Shown in pieces: positions 27,004 through 35,940 of a DNA stretch of 64,000 nt. The DNA is from Salivita marina (GTDB taxonomy: Bacteria; Pseudomonadota; Gammaproteobacteria; Pseudomonadales; Azotimanducaceae): NCBI GenBank assembly GCA_038144425.1, contig JAYQNS010000004.1, positions 620,001 through 684,000 of the forward strand. Reading direction: 5' to 3'. Under the pieces are notes generated by a model. The model was not told the DNA's origin. It saw only the letters and a program-made list of their open reading frames with translations, and ran no database searches. The first letter of the stretch is position 1; each line of letters begins with the position of its first letter. A program made the translations under genes and the position numbers.

Positions 27004-27747
27004 CTAGGCCGGCTGGCGCTGACGCACGGCCTCGAACAAGGCAACCCCGGCGGCCACGGAGACATTTAGGGATTCAGCCTCCCCCGCCATGGGCAGCGCG
27101 AGAAGTCCGTCGCACTGACGCATGGTGAGGGCCCGCAGACCCCGATCTTCCGACCCGAGCACCAGAGCGCATGGACCGGAAAGGTCCGCTGTCCAAAGCG
27201 GCGCTTCCCCGCCCCCCGCCAACCCGTAGCAGCCTACGGCGAAGTCCTCCTGCAGGGTACGCAGGGTGCGGGCCAAGTTGGCCACCGCATAAAGGGGGAC
27301 GCGCTCCGCGGCGCCGGCGGCGGTCTTTCGGGCAGCCGCGTTCAGGGGCGCCATGCGGGAGCGCGGCAAGACCACGCCATGCACCCCCGCCGCCTCCGCA
27401 CTACGCAAACAAGCCCCCAGGTTCCGAGGGTCGAGCACACCCTCCAAGATCAGCAGAAAGGGGTTGGTCAGCGCCTCGAGGCGCGCCTCCAAAGCGCTTT
27501 CATCACCCAGGGTCAAGGTGGCTTCGAGAAGCTCCGCAACCACCCCCTGATGGCCTTCCGGTACGAGGCTGTCGAGAGCGCGGCGCTCCGCCCGCTCAAC
27601 CTTAATCTGCTCGCGCTTCGCCCGATCCAGCACCGGGCCGAGCCGCTCTCCGCCCCGGCCCGTGGCGATGCGCAGGCGGCGCACGTTGCCCGCGCGCAGC
27701 GCCGCTTCCACAGCATGGATGCCGCCAATCCAGATCCCCTCGCTCAT
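27004..27747 (-). CDS. rlmB: 23S rRNA (guanosine-2'-O-)-methyltransferase RlmB
   Basis: A 247-residue SPOUT methyltransferase modifying Gm2251 in the peptidyl transferase centre. An N-terminal L30e-like substrate-binding part (GIHAVEAALRAG) precedes the knotted domain with motif 1 LEGVLDPRNLGACLRSAEAAG, motif 2 LVLGSEDRGL and motif 3 LPMAGEAESLNVSVAAGVAL. The start overlaps the rnr stop by four bases, the usual rnr-rlmB pairing. Confidence 0.96.
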   Translation of the reverse strand: MSEGIWIGGIHAVEAALRAGNVRRLRIATGRGGERLGPVLDRAKREQIKVERAERRALDSLVPEGHQGVVAELLEATLTLGDESALEARLEALTNPFLLILEGVLDPRNLGACLRSAEAAGVHGVVLPRSRMAPLNAAARKTAAGAAERVPLYAVANLARTLRTLQEDFAVGCYGLAGGGEAPLWTADLSGPCALVLGSEDRGLRALTMRQCDGLLALPMAGEAESLNVSVAAGVALFEAVRQRQPA

Positions 27748-30119
27748 CGACGCCGCTTCCGCGAGCCGCCCCGAGAGCCCCGCCCCTGCGTGCCCTGCCG
27801 TTCCGCAGTCCGGCGCCGCCCCCTTCGGGCGGGGCGCGGGCCCCGGCTCACCTGGGCCTCATAAGCGAGATCAATGCGACGCTCTTCGCTATCTACCTGA
27901 CTGAGGCGCACCTTAAGCCGGTCCCCGAGGGCGAAGTCCCCAGCGCCCCGCTCCCCGGTCAGACGCCGATCCACCTCCTCGAAGTGGTAATAGTCGTCAG
28001 GAAGCTGAGTCACGTGCAGAAGACCGGCTAAGCGGAGATCGTCGAGGGTGACGAAAAGTCCAAAGTGCGTTACCGCGGTCACCGTGCCCACCATCACCGT
28101 ATCGAGATGATCCTTGGCGTATTCGCACTTCAGCCACGCCTCGAAATCGTGGGCCGCGGCGTCCGCGCCTCGCTCCCGGAGGGACAGGGACGCTCCCAAG
28201 CTCAGCATGGTGGACACGTCGTAGGGGTAGAGCTCCGCAAAATCTCCCGGCGCCATACCCGGCACTCGGTGGAGCTCCGGAAGGTCCCGGTCGCTGTGCA
28301 AAAGTGCGCGCAGCGCGCGATGCACCAAAAGGTCCGGGTAACGCCGAATGGGCGAGGTGAAATGGGCGTAGTGGCTCAACGCCAGCCCAAAGTGGCCAAG
28401 GCGCTCCGGTCCGTAATCGGCCTGGGACAGGGACCGCAGCACCATGGTCTCGAGGGGCTGGGTTTCGGCCTTGGCAGCAAGGCGCTCCAAAAGCCCTTGC
28501 AGAGCCTTCGGCGTGATGGGGTCGGGCACAGCAAACTCAATGCCCAGATTCCCCAGGTAGGTCGAAAGGCTTTCCAGCCCTCCGGGGCCAGGAGGCGCGT
28601 GATTACGGTAAAGCGTGGGCACCTTGGCCTTGCTCAGCAGCCGCGCGGCACAGCTGTTCGCCGTGATCATGCAGGCTTCAATCAAGCGGTGCGCATCATT
28701 ACGGGTCACCGGTGCCACGTCAGCCACGCGCCCAGCCTCATCGAGTACGATGCGCGCTTCCGTCCCGCTAAAATCGAGAGCGCCGCGCTGCTCGCGCTCT
28801 GCCCAGAGCGCGTTATAAAGCGCGCGCAGGGACCGGAGCTGGGGCGCTAAGGACGCTACCGCGGGGGAGGGATCGCGCCCCGAATCCTGGTCCTCAAAGA
28901 AGGTGCCCACCTGGGTGTAGGTAAGCCGCGCCGCCGAGCGAATCACTGCTTCAAAGAAGCGATAGCCCGTTACCCGGCCGGCCCCGCTGATGTTCATCTC
29001 GCAGACCATGGCCAGCCGATCCACCTTAGGCATGAGGGAGCACAGGCCATTGGAGAGGGGCTCGGGCAGCATGGGAATTACCCGTCCGGGGAAGTAGACG
29101 CTCGTGCCGCGGGCCTGGGCGCTGTCATCAAGGGGGCTTCCAGGCTGGACGTACTGGCTGACGTCGGCGATGGCCACGAGCAGGCGCCAGCCCGTGCGCC
29201 CTCGGGGCTCGGCGAAGACCGCATCATCGAAGTCCTTGGCGTCCTCCCCGTCGATAGTGACGAGGGGCGTACCGCGCAGATCCACCCGGCCTGCGATCGC
29301 CGCCTTGGGCACCTGCTTAGGGAGCCGTGCCACCTGCTTTTCCACAGCAACGGGCCAGCCTTCCTCCAAATCATGGGCGCCGAGCACCACGGCGAGCTGC
29401 CCTTCGTAGTTGAGGTCTCCCGGAGGCGCGAGCACCGCTTCCACCTCGCCCCAGCCGGGGCGGCGCCCTTCCGGGTAGGCAGTCAGCCGCAGACGAACCC
29501 AGCTGCCCGAGGCCGGGCTCAGGGGGCCACCCGGGCGCACGAGGAACTCACCGTGGAGGCGAGGATGGGCAGGATGGACCACGCCCACGCCACCACTATC
29601 AAAAAATTGCCCCACCAGGGCCTCATGGGCACGCTCGAGAATCTCAGCGACGGCCCCCTCGGGCTTGCCATCCCGGCGCGTGCCCGTAATGCGCACGAGC
29701 ACCTCGTCTCCGTCCATGGCGGAGCCTAGGGCTCGATCGTGTAGGTAAACGTCAGCGCTGCCGTCCTGAGGCAGTAGCCAAGCGAAGCCGTCGCGGTGGG
29801 CAGCGATCTTGCCCCGCACCATGGCGAGCTTTTCCGCCACGATGTAGCGCCCCCGGCGATCCACCATGAGCTGCCCATCCCGGCACATGGCACGAAGGCG
29901 CCGGCGGAGCGCTTCGAGGGGCCCGGGGCCTTGGAGCGCAAGCGCAGCGGCGATAGCGTCCTGGGTAAGGGGGCGACGGGCCTCTCCCAGCGTATCTAGG
30001 ATGAGCTCTCGACTGGCGATGGGGTCGGCGTAGCGTTCGGCTTCGCGCTCGGCGTGAGGATCCTTCGGCGTGCGGCGGCGCGGCGTCTTACCTTTGGCCA
30101 CGGTCACCTCCGTGGCCAC
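27744..30119 (-). CDS. rnr: Ribonuclease R
   Basis: A 791-residue 3'-5' exoribonuclease. Order: N-terminal helix-turn-helix and cold-shock domains (about residues 30-240), the RNB catalytic domain starting at DGEDAKDFDDAVFAEP with four Asp residues, the region with RVIPMLPEPLSNGLCSL, then an S1 domain (VMVGTVTAVTHFGLFVTLDDLRLAGLLHVTQL) and a strongly basic Arg-rich tail. It degrades structured RNA including rRNA in quality control. Confidence 0.97.
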   Translation of the reverse strand: MATEVTVAKGKTPRRRTPKDPHAEREAERYADPIASRELILDTLGEARRPLTQDAIAAALALQGPGPLEALRRRLRAMCRDGQLMVDRRGRYIVAEKLAMVRGKIAAHRDGFAWLLPQDGSADVYLHDRALGSAMDGDEVLVRITGTRRDGKPEGAVAEILERAHEALVGQFFDSGGVGVVHPAHPRLHGEFLVRPGGPLSPASGSWVRLRLTAYPEGRRPGWGEVEAVLAPPGDLNYEGQLAVVLGAHDLEEGWPVAVEKQVARLPKQVPKAAIAGRVDLRGTPLVTIDGEDAKDFDDAVFAEPRGRTGWRLLVAIADVSQYVQPGSPLDDSAQARGTSVYFPGRVIPMLPEPLSNGLCSLMPKVDRLAMVCEMNISGAGRVTGYRFFEAVIRSAARLTYTQVGTFFEDQDSGRDPSPAVASLAPQLRSLRALYNALWAEREQRGALDFSGTEARIVLDEAGRVADVAPVTRNDAHRLIEACMITANSCAARLLSKAKVPTLYRNHAPPGPGGLESLSTYLGNLGIEFAVPDPITPKALQGLLERLAAKAETQPLETMVLRSLSQADYGPERLGHFGLALSHYAHFTSPIRRYPDLLVHRALRALLHSDRDLPELHRVPGMAPGDFAELYPYDVSTMLSLGASLSLRERGADAAAHDFEAWLKCEYAKDHLDTVMVGTVTAVTHFGLFVTLDDLRLAGLLHVTQLPDDYYHFEEVDRRLTGERGAGDFALGDRLKVRLSQVDSEERRIDLAYEAQVSRGPRPARRGRRRTAERQGTQGRGSRGGSRKRRR

Positions 30120-30127
30120 GCGGCCCC

Positions 30128-30970
30128 CTAGGCATTAACGGTCGCTTTCTTGCGAATCTTCTCCACGGATTTATCCCGCCCCGCCAGCCAAAGCACGAAA
30201 CGATTAAAGAGCGACGCATAGAAGGGCATCTTGCGCCGAAGATCGAGCCAAAGGACCACCCGAACCTGGTCCGACTCATTGGAGGCATCGTGGAGATAGT
30301 TATCGTCGAAGAGGATCCCTTCTCCGTCATGCCAATGATATTTTTCGCCAAGAGCGATCTGATCCTTATCTTTGAGGGCATTCTGCGCAAGGTTGTCATT
30401 CACCCGCAGCCAGCATTTTTGCTCAGCGTTGTTGTACGGGATGATCACCCCAAGGTGATAGCGCATGTAGCCCTTGTAATAGCCCCAGTGGGGCGTGATG
30501 TATTGCCGTGGATCTAAGATGGAGAAAAAGGCCGTCTCCATGCCCGGAATGCCCCGGAGCAGGTCCGTAGTTTTCGGCGCCTGCACACAATTTTCCTCAA
30601 TAAAGCGGTTGCCCGACTTAAACATGAACGCCTTCCACTGGGCGGTGTGAATACCCCCATTGGTATAGCCGGCCCCTAAGGCCGTCATGTCTGTGAGCTG
30701 ATCCTTGATACCCAGGAGCGCTAAGCACTCTTCCCGCACATCGGCGTAGTTCTCCTCAAGCCTAGCCAGCCCCGGATACTGGCGGTGGTAGTCCCGATCG
30801 TAGGCCGCCGTGCGTCGCAGCAGCCCGAGATTTTCGAGCAGCACGAAATAGCGGTTCACAGATTTCGTAAACCACTTCTTTTTCTTTTTATTCGGCAGCC
30901 CTTCAAACCAGCGCAGCATTAGGATGGCAGCCGCGGCCAGGGCCAAAAGCACAACGACAAGCGTACTCAC
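30128..30970 (-). CDS. Aspartyl/asparaginyl beta-hydroxylase family, LpxO-like
   Basis: A 280-residue protein with one N-terminal membrane segment (about residues 3-20) and a 2-oxoglutarate/Fe(II) dioxygenase domain. The metal and cosubstrate residues are in YITPHWGYYKGYMRYHLG and FDDNYLHDASNESDQVRVVLWLD. LpxO proteins of this family hydroxylate the 2-position of a secondary acyl chain on lipid A at the inner membrane. Two LpxL-type acyltransferases lie just upstream, which supports the lipid A role. The start is GTG at 30970 with AGGAGAG upstream. Confidence 0.85.
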   Translation of the reverse strand: MSTLVVVLLALAAAAILMLRWFEGLPNKKKKKWFTKSVNRYFVLLENLGLLRRTAAYDRDYHRQYPGLARLEENYADVREECLALLGIKDQLTDMTALGAGYTNGGIHTAQWKAFMFKSGNRFIEENCVQAPKTTDLLRGIPGMETAFFSILDPRQYITPHWGYYKGYMRYHLGVIIPYNNAEQKCWLRVNDNLAQNALKDKDQIALGEKYHWHDGEGILFDDNYLHDASNESDQVRVVLWLDLRRKMPFYASLFNRFVLWLAGRDKSVEKIRKKATVNA

Positions 30971-31037
30971 AGATCCGGTCTCTCCTGCTGTTGCGCCGCA
31001 CGTTACTCTCGTCGGCGGATAGAAGGAAGGGCGCGCC

Positions 31038-31964
31038 CTAGAAGGTCGCGAGGGTCGCCTTGTCCCAGCGGCGGTTGGCCAGGAGCCATTGGCTGGGATC
31101 GTGGCGGATCCAAGCTTCGCAGCGCGCGGTTAAGGCTTCCGTGACCTGGATCACGGATTGCTCGTCATCTCCCACGAAAAGGGGAGCTTCGAAGGTCACC
31201 CGGTAGCGGGCTAAGGCGGTGCGTTCTGCCCAGATGGGCACGATCGCTGCCCCCGTGCGCTGCGCCAAACGCCCCGGGGTCGCGGAAAAGGTGGTGGGCG
31301 CCCCGAAAAAGTTTACGGGGATGCCATCGGGCACGCGAATATCGATGAGCAGCCCCGTCGTCCCACCCCCACGAAGGTGGCGCAGCATAGGCCGAAGGGG
31401 CGCCCCCCGAGGCATGGTGTCCGCGCCAAAGCTGGCTCGGGCCGCGCGGAGGAGCTCATCGAGGTAGGGATTCTGCAGCGGGGCATAGACCGCCATGGTG
31501 GGACAGCCTGCCCGGCTGGCCGCCATGGCCAGCACTTCCCAGTTACCGTAATGAGCCCCGACGAAAATGATGCCCCGCTTCTCCGCCAGCAGACGAGGCA
31601 GGTCAGCCTCATCGTTTAGGGTGAGACGCTCCGGAGAGGCGAGGGCCTCAAGGTGGGCATATTCGGCGAACACGGCACCAGTGCTTTCCCAGCTGGCTCG
31701 GAGCACCTTTGCTCGCTCCGCCTCCGACAGCTGAGGCGTGACCCGGCGCAGCGTTGCTGCCACCACGGGTTGTTTCTTCCGTGCTCTGGGGCCAAAGCGC
31801 GCCAACAGCCATGCCCCCACGGTCGCGCTCCGCTCCGGCCCCAGGGCTCGAAACAGCGCAATGAGACCCCGCACCAGCAACGCCTCTAGGCGCCAAACGG
31901 CGTGGAGTATCCCAGGATTGCGTGCAAGCCAGGGCCCAAGGCGCTGTGCAAAGATCAGCTTCAC
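31038..31964 (-). CDS. LpxL/HtrB-type lipid A late acyltransferase
   Basis: A 308-residue protein of the lysophospholipid acyltransferase family. The catalytic HX4E motif is intact as HYGNWE (IIFVGAHYGNWEVLA), followed by MAVYAPLQNPYLDELLR and LLIDIRVPDGIPVNFFG. The family adds secondary acyl chains to lipid A using acyl-ACP. Its start overlaps the stop of the upstream paralogue by four bases. Which acyl chain it adds cannot be told. Confidence 0.88.
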   Translation of the reverse strand: MKLIFAQRLGPWLARNPGILHAVWRLEALLVRGLIALFRALGPERSATVGAWLLARFGPRARKKQPVVAATLRRVTPQLSEAERAKVLRASWESTGAVFAEYAHLEALASPERLTLNDEADLPRLLAEKRGIIFVGAHYGNWEVLAMAASRAGCPTMAVYAPLQNPYLDELLRAARASFGADTMPRGAPLRPMLRHLRGGGTTGLLIDIRVPDGIPVNFFGAPTTFSATPGRLAQRTGAAIVPIWAERTALARYRVTFEAPLFVGDDEQSVIQVTEALTARCEAWIRHDPSQWLLANRRWDKATLATF

Positions 31965-32935
31965 GAGGCGCGATCCCGAGCCTCGGCGCGTTGATAAGCC
32001 TCAAGCTCCAGAGCCTTTGGCCAGCGCCGAGCCATGGCCATCCACTCCCCGGGCGCCTCCTGAATCCAGCGCTCATAGGTGCCAAGCACCTGCTGCGCAA
32101 GATGCTGTACCCGATCTTCTAGAGGCTGGTCTTCCGGCCCAGGATCCAGGGGGGCTTCGGCGTGAATGCGGAAGCGCCCAGGACCCAGGCGCTGGGCTCG
32201 AATGGGGATTAAGGGACACCCAGCGCGCAGAGCCAAGCGCCCGGGCACCGTATTGGTGAGCATGGGATGACCGAAGAAGGGGAGGGGCTCGCCGCTATCG
32301 AGCCGCACATCCGAGGCAAGGCCCACCTTCTCCCCCTTCCCCAAGGCCTTCAGCAGGCCGCGCATACTGTTATCCCGGGGGATCAGGGTTACCGGTAAGG
32401 CACCCCGCAACCGCAGGAATTCCTCCCGCACCCCCGGGTTCGACTCCGGGGCATAAAGGATGGACAGGGGAAAGCGGCCCCAGGCCGCAATGAGGTTGGT
32501 GAAGGACCAGGGGCCAACATGGGCCGTAATCAGCACCGCCGGTGCCTGAGGGTCCGATAACGCCGCCTCGGCTGCGGGATCGACCGTAAATTCGCAGAAC
32601 CGTTCGGGGTTTTCGCTGATGGCATCGCTGTGGGCCAGCTCCGCGACGGCCTGGCCCAGGGCAGCGAAGCTGTCCCGAGCCTCAACCTTTAGGACACTGA
32701 GGGGGGCCTCGGGATGGAGAATCGCTAGATTCCTGAGTAGCTTTTGCGCCACCGGCGTGCGCGGACCGATGCGGCGAAACCACCGCGCCGCCCGGCCTTG
32801 GGCATCTTCCAGGGGCAGACGCCTCAGGTGGCGGAAGGTCCAGCGCACCACGGCCGCCTCGAGGCGCCAGGCCAGGGGCAAAAGGGCATCTTGCGCTTTG
32901 AGGGCTACGCGGGGGAGGAAGTAGAGCTTAGCCAT
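31961..32935 (-). CDS. Second LpxL/LpxM-type acyltransferase, acidic catalytic residue replaced
   Basis: A 324-residue paralogue of the following gene with the same layout (ESNPGVREEFLRLRGALPVTLIPR, then ASDVRLDSGEPLPFFGHPM). At the HX4(D/E) site it reads HVGPWS, so Ser stands where Asp or Glu is required for activity; the codon is TCC. It may be inactive, a partner subunit, or use a different arrangement. It is translationally coupled to the intact paralogue and close to the lpxO-like gene. Confidence 0.82.
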   Translation of the reverse strand: MAKLYFLPRVALKAQDALLPLAWRLEAAVVRWTFRHLRRLPLEDAQGRAARWFRRIGPRTPVAQKLLRNLAILHPEAPLSVLKVEARDSFAALGQAVAELAHSDAISENPERFCEFTVDPAAEAALSDPQAPAVLITAHVGPWSFTNLIAAWGRFPLSILYAPESNPGVREEFLRLRGALPVTLIPRDNSMRGLLKALGKGEKVGLASDVRLDSGEPLPFFGHPMLTNTVPGRLALRAGCPLIPIRAQRLGPGRFRIHAEAPLDPGPEDQPLEDRVQHLAQQVLGTYERWIQEAPGEWMAMARRWPKALELEAYQRAEARDRAS

Positions 32936-33019
32936 CGGCGCCTCCCGGGGGTGGCGCCGCGTCCAGCGGACCCAAAGGGATCACGCACGGCGCTTAGGGA
33001 ACTGCTCAATCGAAAAAGA

Positions 33020-33106
33020 TGGTGCCGAGGAGAGGACTTGAACCTCCACGGGGTTTCCCCCACCAGCACCTGAAGCTGGCGCGTCTACCAATTTCGCCAC
33101 CTCGGC
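33020..33106 (-). tRNA. tRNA-Leu (anticodon CAG)
   Basis: An 87-base minus-strand tRNA. The acceptor arms GCCGAGG and CCTCGGC pair, the anticodon stem CCAGC/GCTGG holds a loop with CAG, the long variable arm (TGGGGGAAACCCCG) is the type II feature of tRNA-Leu, and the T-loop reads GTTCAAGTC. CCA is encoded at the 3' end. A short TCTTTTTC run follows downstream and may terminate transcription. A tRNA-Leu between purA and rnr is also found in Pseudomonas. Confidence 0.96.
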
Positions 33107-33162
33107 TTTTCCCGCGGGCGCACCCGCGGGGCGGCGAAATGTACAAACGCCCCGAGGCGATG

Positions 33163-34119
33163 TCAACCGGGATCAGGCGTATAGCCCCCGGCAACTCCTG
33201 CCGTGGCCACGGCCACTGCATCGTGACCGTGGAGGCTTTCGAAATGATTCACCCGAAGCCAGAAATCCACCACCTGCTCGTCCGCCAGGAGCGCCGCCTT
33301 AAGGCGCCGAGCGGCGTCTTCACAGAACATGAGGTTTTGGCCATTTAATCGGGCAAAGGCCTGCTCATCTTCCCGCTTTACCGCCGCTTGAACGGGGGTT
33401 TTGAGCGCGCCCTCGAGGCGATTCACCATGGCTTCGATCGGGAACGTGCGCAGCGTAGGCGTAAGGCTAAGGCGCACCTCAGCGACGCTCCGCTGACTGT
33501 GGGGCGTGGCCATGATGCCTTGCTCCGTACCCAACCAGGCCCGAAAGGCTTCGGCGTCGATCTGCGTTTGTCCCGCAAAATCCTCATCGAACTGCTCTTG
33601 GATAAGCTGCCGCGCCAGCGCCGCGGAACAGGGGCAGGTAGAGGAATAGGTCACGGAGAGGGCCAGCTCAAGGCGCGTTTGCGCCCCCCGCCGCTCGGCT
33701 CGGAGGCGAACGGGATAGCTGTTCCAGCCGCTGTTATCGCTGACCAGCGCGGGCCTCCGCAGGTTCAAATCGAAACTGACTTCGATGAACGCGTGGGTGG
33801 AGAGCTCCGCGTGGCTCTCGAGGAACTTTTCTAGCAGTGCGCCTAGGGCCGCCGGAGAGACAGGCCCCGAAGCGCTGGCCTCATCCAGGGCAAGGTAAAG
33901 CCGGGACATGTGAATGCCCTTGGCCTCCGGATCACCCAGATTCACAAAGGCCTGGGCCTTCGCCGCGACGGCGACCGAACCGGCCTCGAGCGCGAGGGTC
34001 ATGGGAAGATGAATGGCGGCCATGCCAACCCAATCGAGTGTTTCCGCAAGGCCAGCGCCACCGTGAGTTGCGATGTCGGGCATGCCGCCCGGTCGCTCAG
34101 GAAGCTTGAGACTATTCAT
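33163..34119 (-). CDS. folE2: GTP cyclohydrolase FolE2 (type IB)
   Basis: A 318-residue tunnel-fold GTP cyclohydrolase IB that makes dihydroneopterin triphosphate for folate and queuosine. The metal-site motif TYSSTCPCSAALARQ (Cys-Pro-Cys) in the middle and RLNGQNLMFCEDAARR, then VNHFESLHGHDAVA near the C-terminus are typical. FolE2 can use metals other than zinc and is often Zur-regulated; I could not find a Zur-like palindrome in the 107 bp upstream. Confidence 0.93.
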   Translation of the reverse strand: MNSLKLPERPGGMPDIATHGGAGLAETLDWVGMAAIHLPMTLALEAGSVAVAAKAQAFVNLGDPEAKGIHMSRLYLALDEASASGPVSPAALGALLEKFLESHAELSTHAFIEVSFDLNLRRPALVSDNSGWNSYPVRLRAERRGAQTRLELALSVTYSSTCPCSAALARQLIQEQFDEDFAGQTQIDAEAFRAWLGTEQGIMATPHSQRSVAEVRLSLTPTLRTFPIEAMVNRLEGALKTPVQAAVKREDEQAFARLNGQNLMFCEDAARRLKAALLADEQVVDFWLRVNHFESLHGHDAVAVATAGVAGGYTPDPG

Positions 34120-34225
34120 GGCTGGATTCCGTTGGGGGTGGGCCGGCTAATATCCGACCAAGGTAGTCGGAGTATAGGCTGGGACTCGGAGCCCCGCAAC
34201 GGTGTCAAGGACAAAAAGCGGACAG

Positions 34226-34426
34226 CTAGCTTTCGCCCCGAAGCGTGTCCAGCTCCTCCGGCCCAACGGTGCGCGCCTCGTCAGCTAGAAGCACGGGAAT
34301 ACCATCGCGAATGGGATAGGCCAGAGCACTCGCAATGCAGGCCAGCTCCTGCTCATCGCTGATGAGCTTCAGCGGGGCTTTGCTGACGGGGCATACCAAA
34401 ATAGACAAAAGGTCGCGATCGAACAT
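34226..34426 (-). CDS. Trm112-like/YcaR family small protein
   Basis: A 66-residue protein starting MFDRDLLSILVCPVSKAPL, with SALAYPIRDGIPVLLADEAR. It belongs to the YcaR/Trm112p-like (UPF0434) family, a zinc-ribbon-like fold. In bacteria it is often next to lpxK-kdsB; here it stands alone, divergent from pyk. The start at 34426 fits the family length; an in-frame start at 34480 would add 18 unlike residues. Only one Cys is left of the usual zinc site. Confidence 0.85.
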   Translation of the reverse strand: MFDRDLLSILVCPVSKAPLKLISDEQELACIASALAYPIRDGIPVLLADEARTVGPEELDTLRGES

Positions 34427-34498
34427 GTTGAGGTCGTCCCCTGAGGTAGCAGGCGCGTATGCTAGCACTCTCATGGACACCTAGGAGCCTTGGACGTT

Positions 34499-35929
34499 AT
34501 GGCCAGTTACCGGCGCACGCGGATCATCTGCACCCTCGGCCCGGCTTGTGACAACGACGAGACGCTCCAGGGCCTGTTGGCTGCGGGTATGGACGTTGCC
34601 CGGCTTAATTTCTCCCACGGCGCTCACAAAGAGCATGCCCAGCGCCTCGCCCGGCTCCGCGCCCTGGCTGCCCAGCGCCGCCGCCCCCTGGCGACGCTCC
34701 TCGACCTCCAGGGCCCAAAAATTCGCGTCGCCGGCCTTGGGGCGGAAGGCTGGACCCTTCGCACCGGGGATCGGCTCACGGTGGCGGGTAGGGGCGCCTC
34801 CGACCCCAGCACGAGTCGGCTGGCGGTAAGCCACGAAGCCATCGTGGACGATCTGGCCGTAGGGCAACGCATTCTGCTCGACGACGGACGTCTAGCCCTC
34901 ACGGTGCTGGCTAAAGCCTCTGACGCCCTGGAGGTCGAAGTAAAGATCGGTGGCTGGCTTCAACCGCGGAAGGGGGTAAACGTGCCCGAGGCCCTTCTAT
35001 CCCTTCCTGCGCTCACAGAAAAGGATCGCGAGGACCTCCGCTTCGCGGTGGAGGCGGAGGTTGATTACATCGCCCTTTCCTTCGTGCAGCGCCCGGAGGA
35101 TATCGAGGACCTGCGCCAAGCCCTCGCCGCGCTCGGCGCGACCATTCCCATTATCGCGAAGATCGAGAAGCCCCAAGCGGTGGCCGCCCTCCCAGCGATC
35201 CTTGCGACGGCGGACGGCATCATGGTGGCCCGGGGGGATCTCGGGGTGGAGCTTCCCGCAGAGCAGGTGCCTCTGATTCAGAAAACCATTATTCGCGCTG
35301 CCCGGGCCGCGGGCCTACCGGTGATCACTGCCACGCAAATGCTCGAATCCATGGTGGACAGCCCCACCCCAACCCGCGCCGAAGCCTCGGATGTAGCCAA
35401 TGCCGTGCTGGACGGCTCGGACGCGGTGATGCTCTCAGCGGAAACGGCGAGCGGCGCCTACCCAACCTTAACGGCGGAAACCATGGCCCGCATCGCCCAG
35501 CTCGCCGAGGAGGCCCTGCCTCCGGGGTGGCGAGGCCCAGAGAACGCCCAGCTGTCCGGCGGCGCCGATCACGCTGTCGCGGAGGCTGCCTGCCGCCTCG
35601 CCGAACAATTGGGCGCCAAGGCAATCTTCTGCCTCAGCAGCAGCGGTGCCACCCTGCGCCAACTGTCCCGCCTTCGACCCCAGACGCCGCTCATCGCCCT
35701 CACCGCTACCGAGGCGATCCGCCGCCGTTCGGCGCTGCTCTGGGGCGTGCGCGCCCTACCCACGGAGCCCGACATGGCCCGGGACATTGAGGCCGCAATG
35801 CGCGGGGAGCTGGTCCGGCTCAGGAACGAAGGTATTTTGGCGTCGGGGGATCCGGTGGTGGTGACCGCCGCCCTGCCCTTTGGGGCCGCGGAGGTCACCA
35901 ATACGTTGCGCGTGGAGCGGGTGCCCTAG
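34499..35929 (+). CDS. pyk: Pyruvate kinase
   Basis: A 476-residue pyruvate kinase transferring phosphate from PEP to ADP. Signatures are RRTRIICTLGPACD, ARLNFSHG, TLLDLQGPKIRV, the active-site PIIAKIEKPQAV, GIMVARGDLGVE and ATQMLESM, followed by AEASDVANAVLDGSDAVMLS. The C-terminal domain (from about residue 345) is the regulatory one. ATG 34499 is chosen; TTG 34490 is in frame but AGGAG is then too near. It converges on purA. Confidence 0.96.
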   Translation: MASYRRTRIICTLGPACDNDETLQGLLAAGMDVARLNFSHGAHKEHAQRLARLRALAAQRRRPLATLLDLQGPKIRVAGLGAEGWTLRTGDRLTVAGRGASDPSTSRLAVSHEAIVDDLAVGQRILLDDGRLALTVLAKASDALEVEVKIGGWLQPRKGVNVPEALLSLPALTEKDREDLRFAVEAEVDYIALSFVQRPEDIEDLRQALAALGATIPIIAKIEKPQAVAALPAILATADGIMVARGDLGVELPAEQVPLIQKTIIRAARAAGLPVITATQMLESMVDSPTPTRAEASDVANAVLDGSDAVMLSAETASGAYPTLTAETMARIAQLAEEALPPGWRGPENAQLSGGADHAVAEAACRLAEQLGAKAIFCLSSSGATLRQLSRLRPQTPLIALTATEAIRRRSALLWGVRALPTEPDMARDIEAAMRGELVRLRNEGILASGDPVVVTAALPFGAAEVTNTLRVERVP

Positions 35930-35940
35930 GACACGAGCCG

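Noticed and set aside
34120..34225. Zur operator upstream of folE2
   Set aside because: The intergenic region has no AT-rich palindrome like the known Zur consensus.
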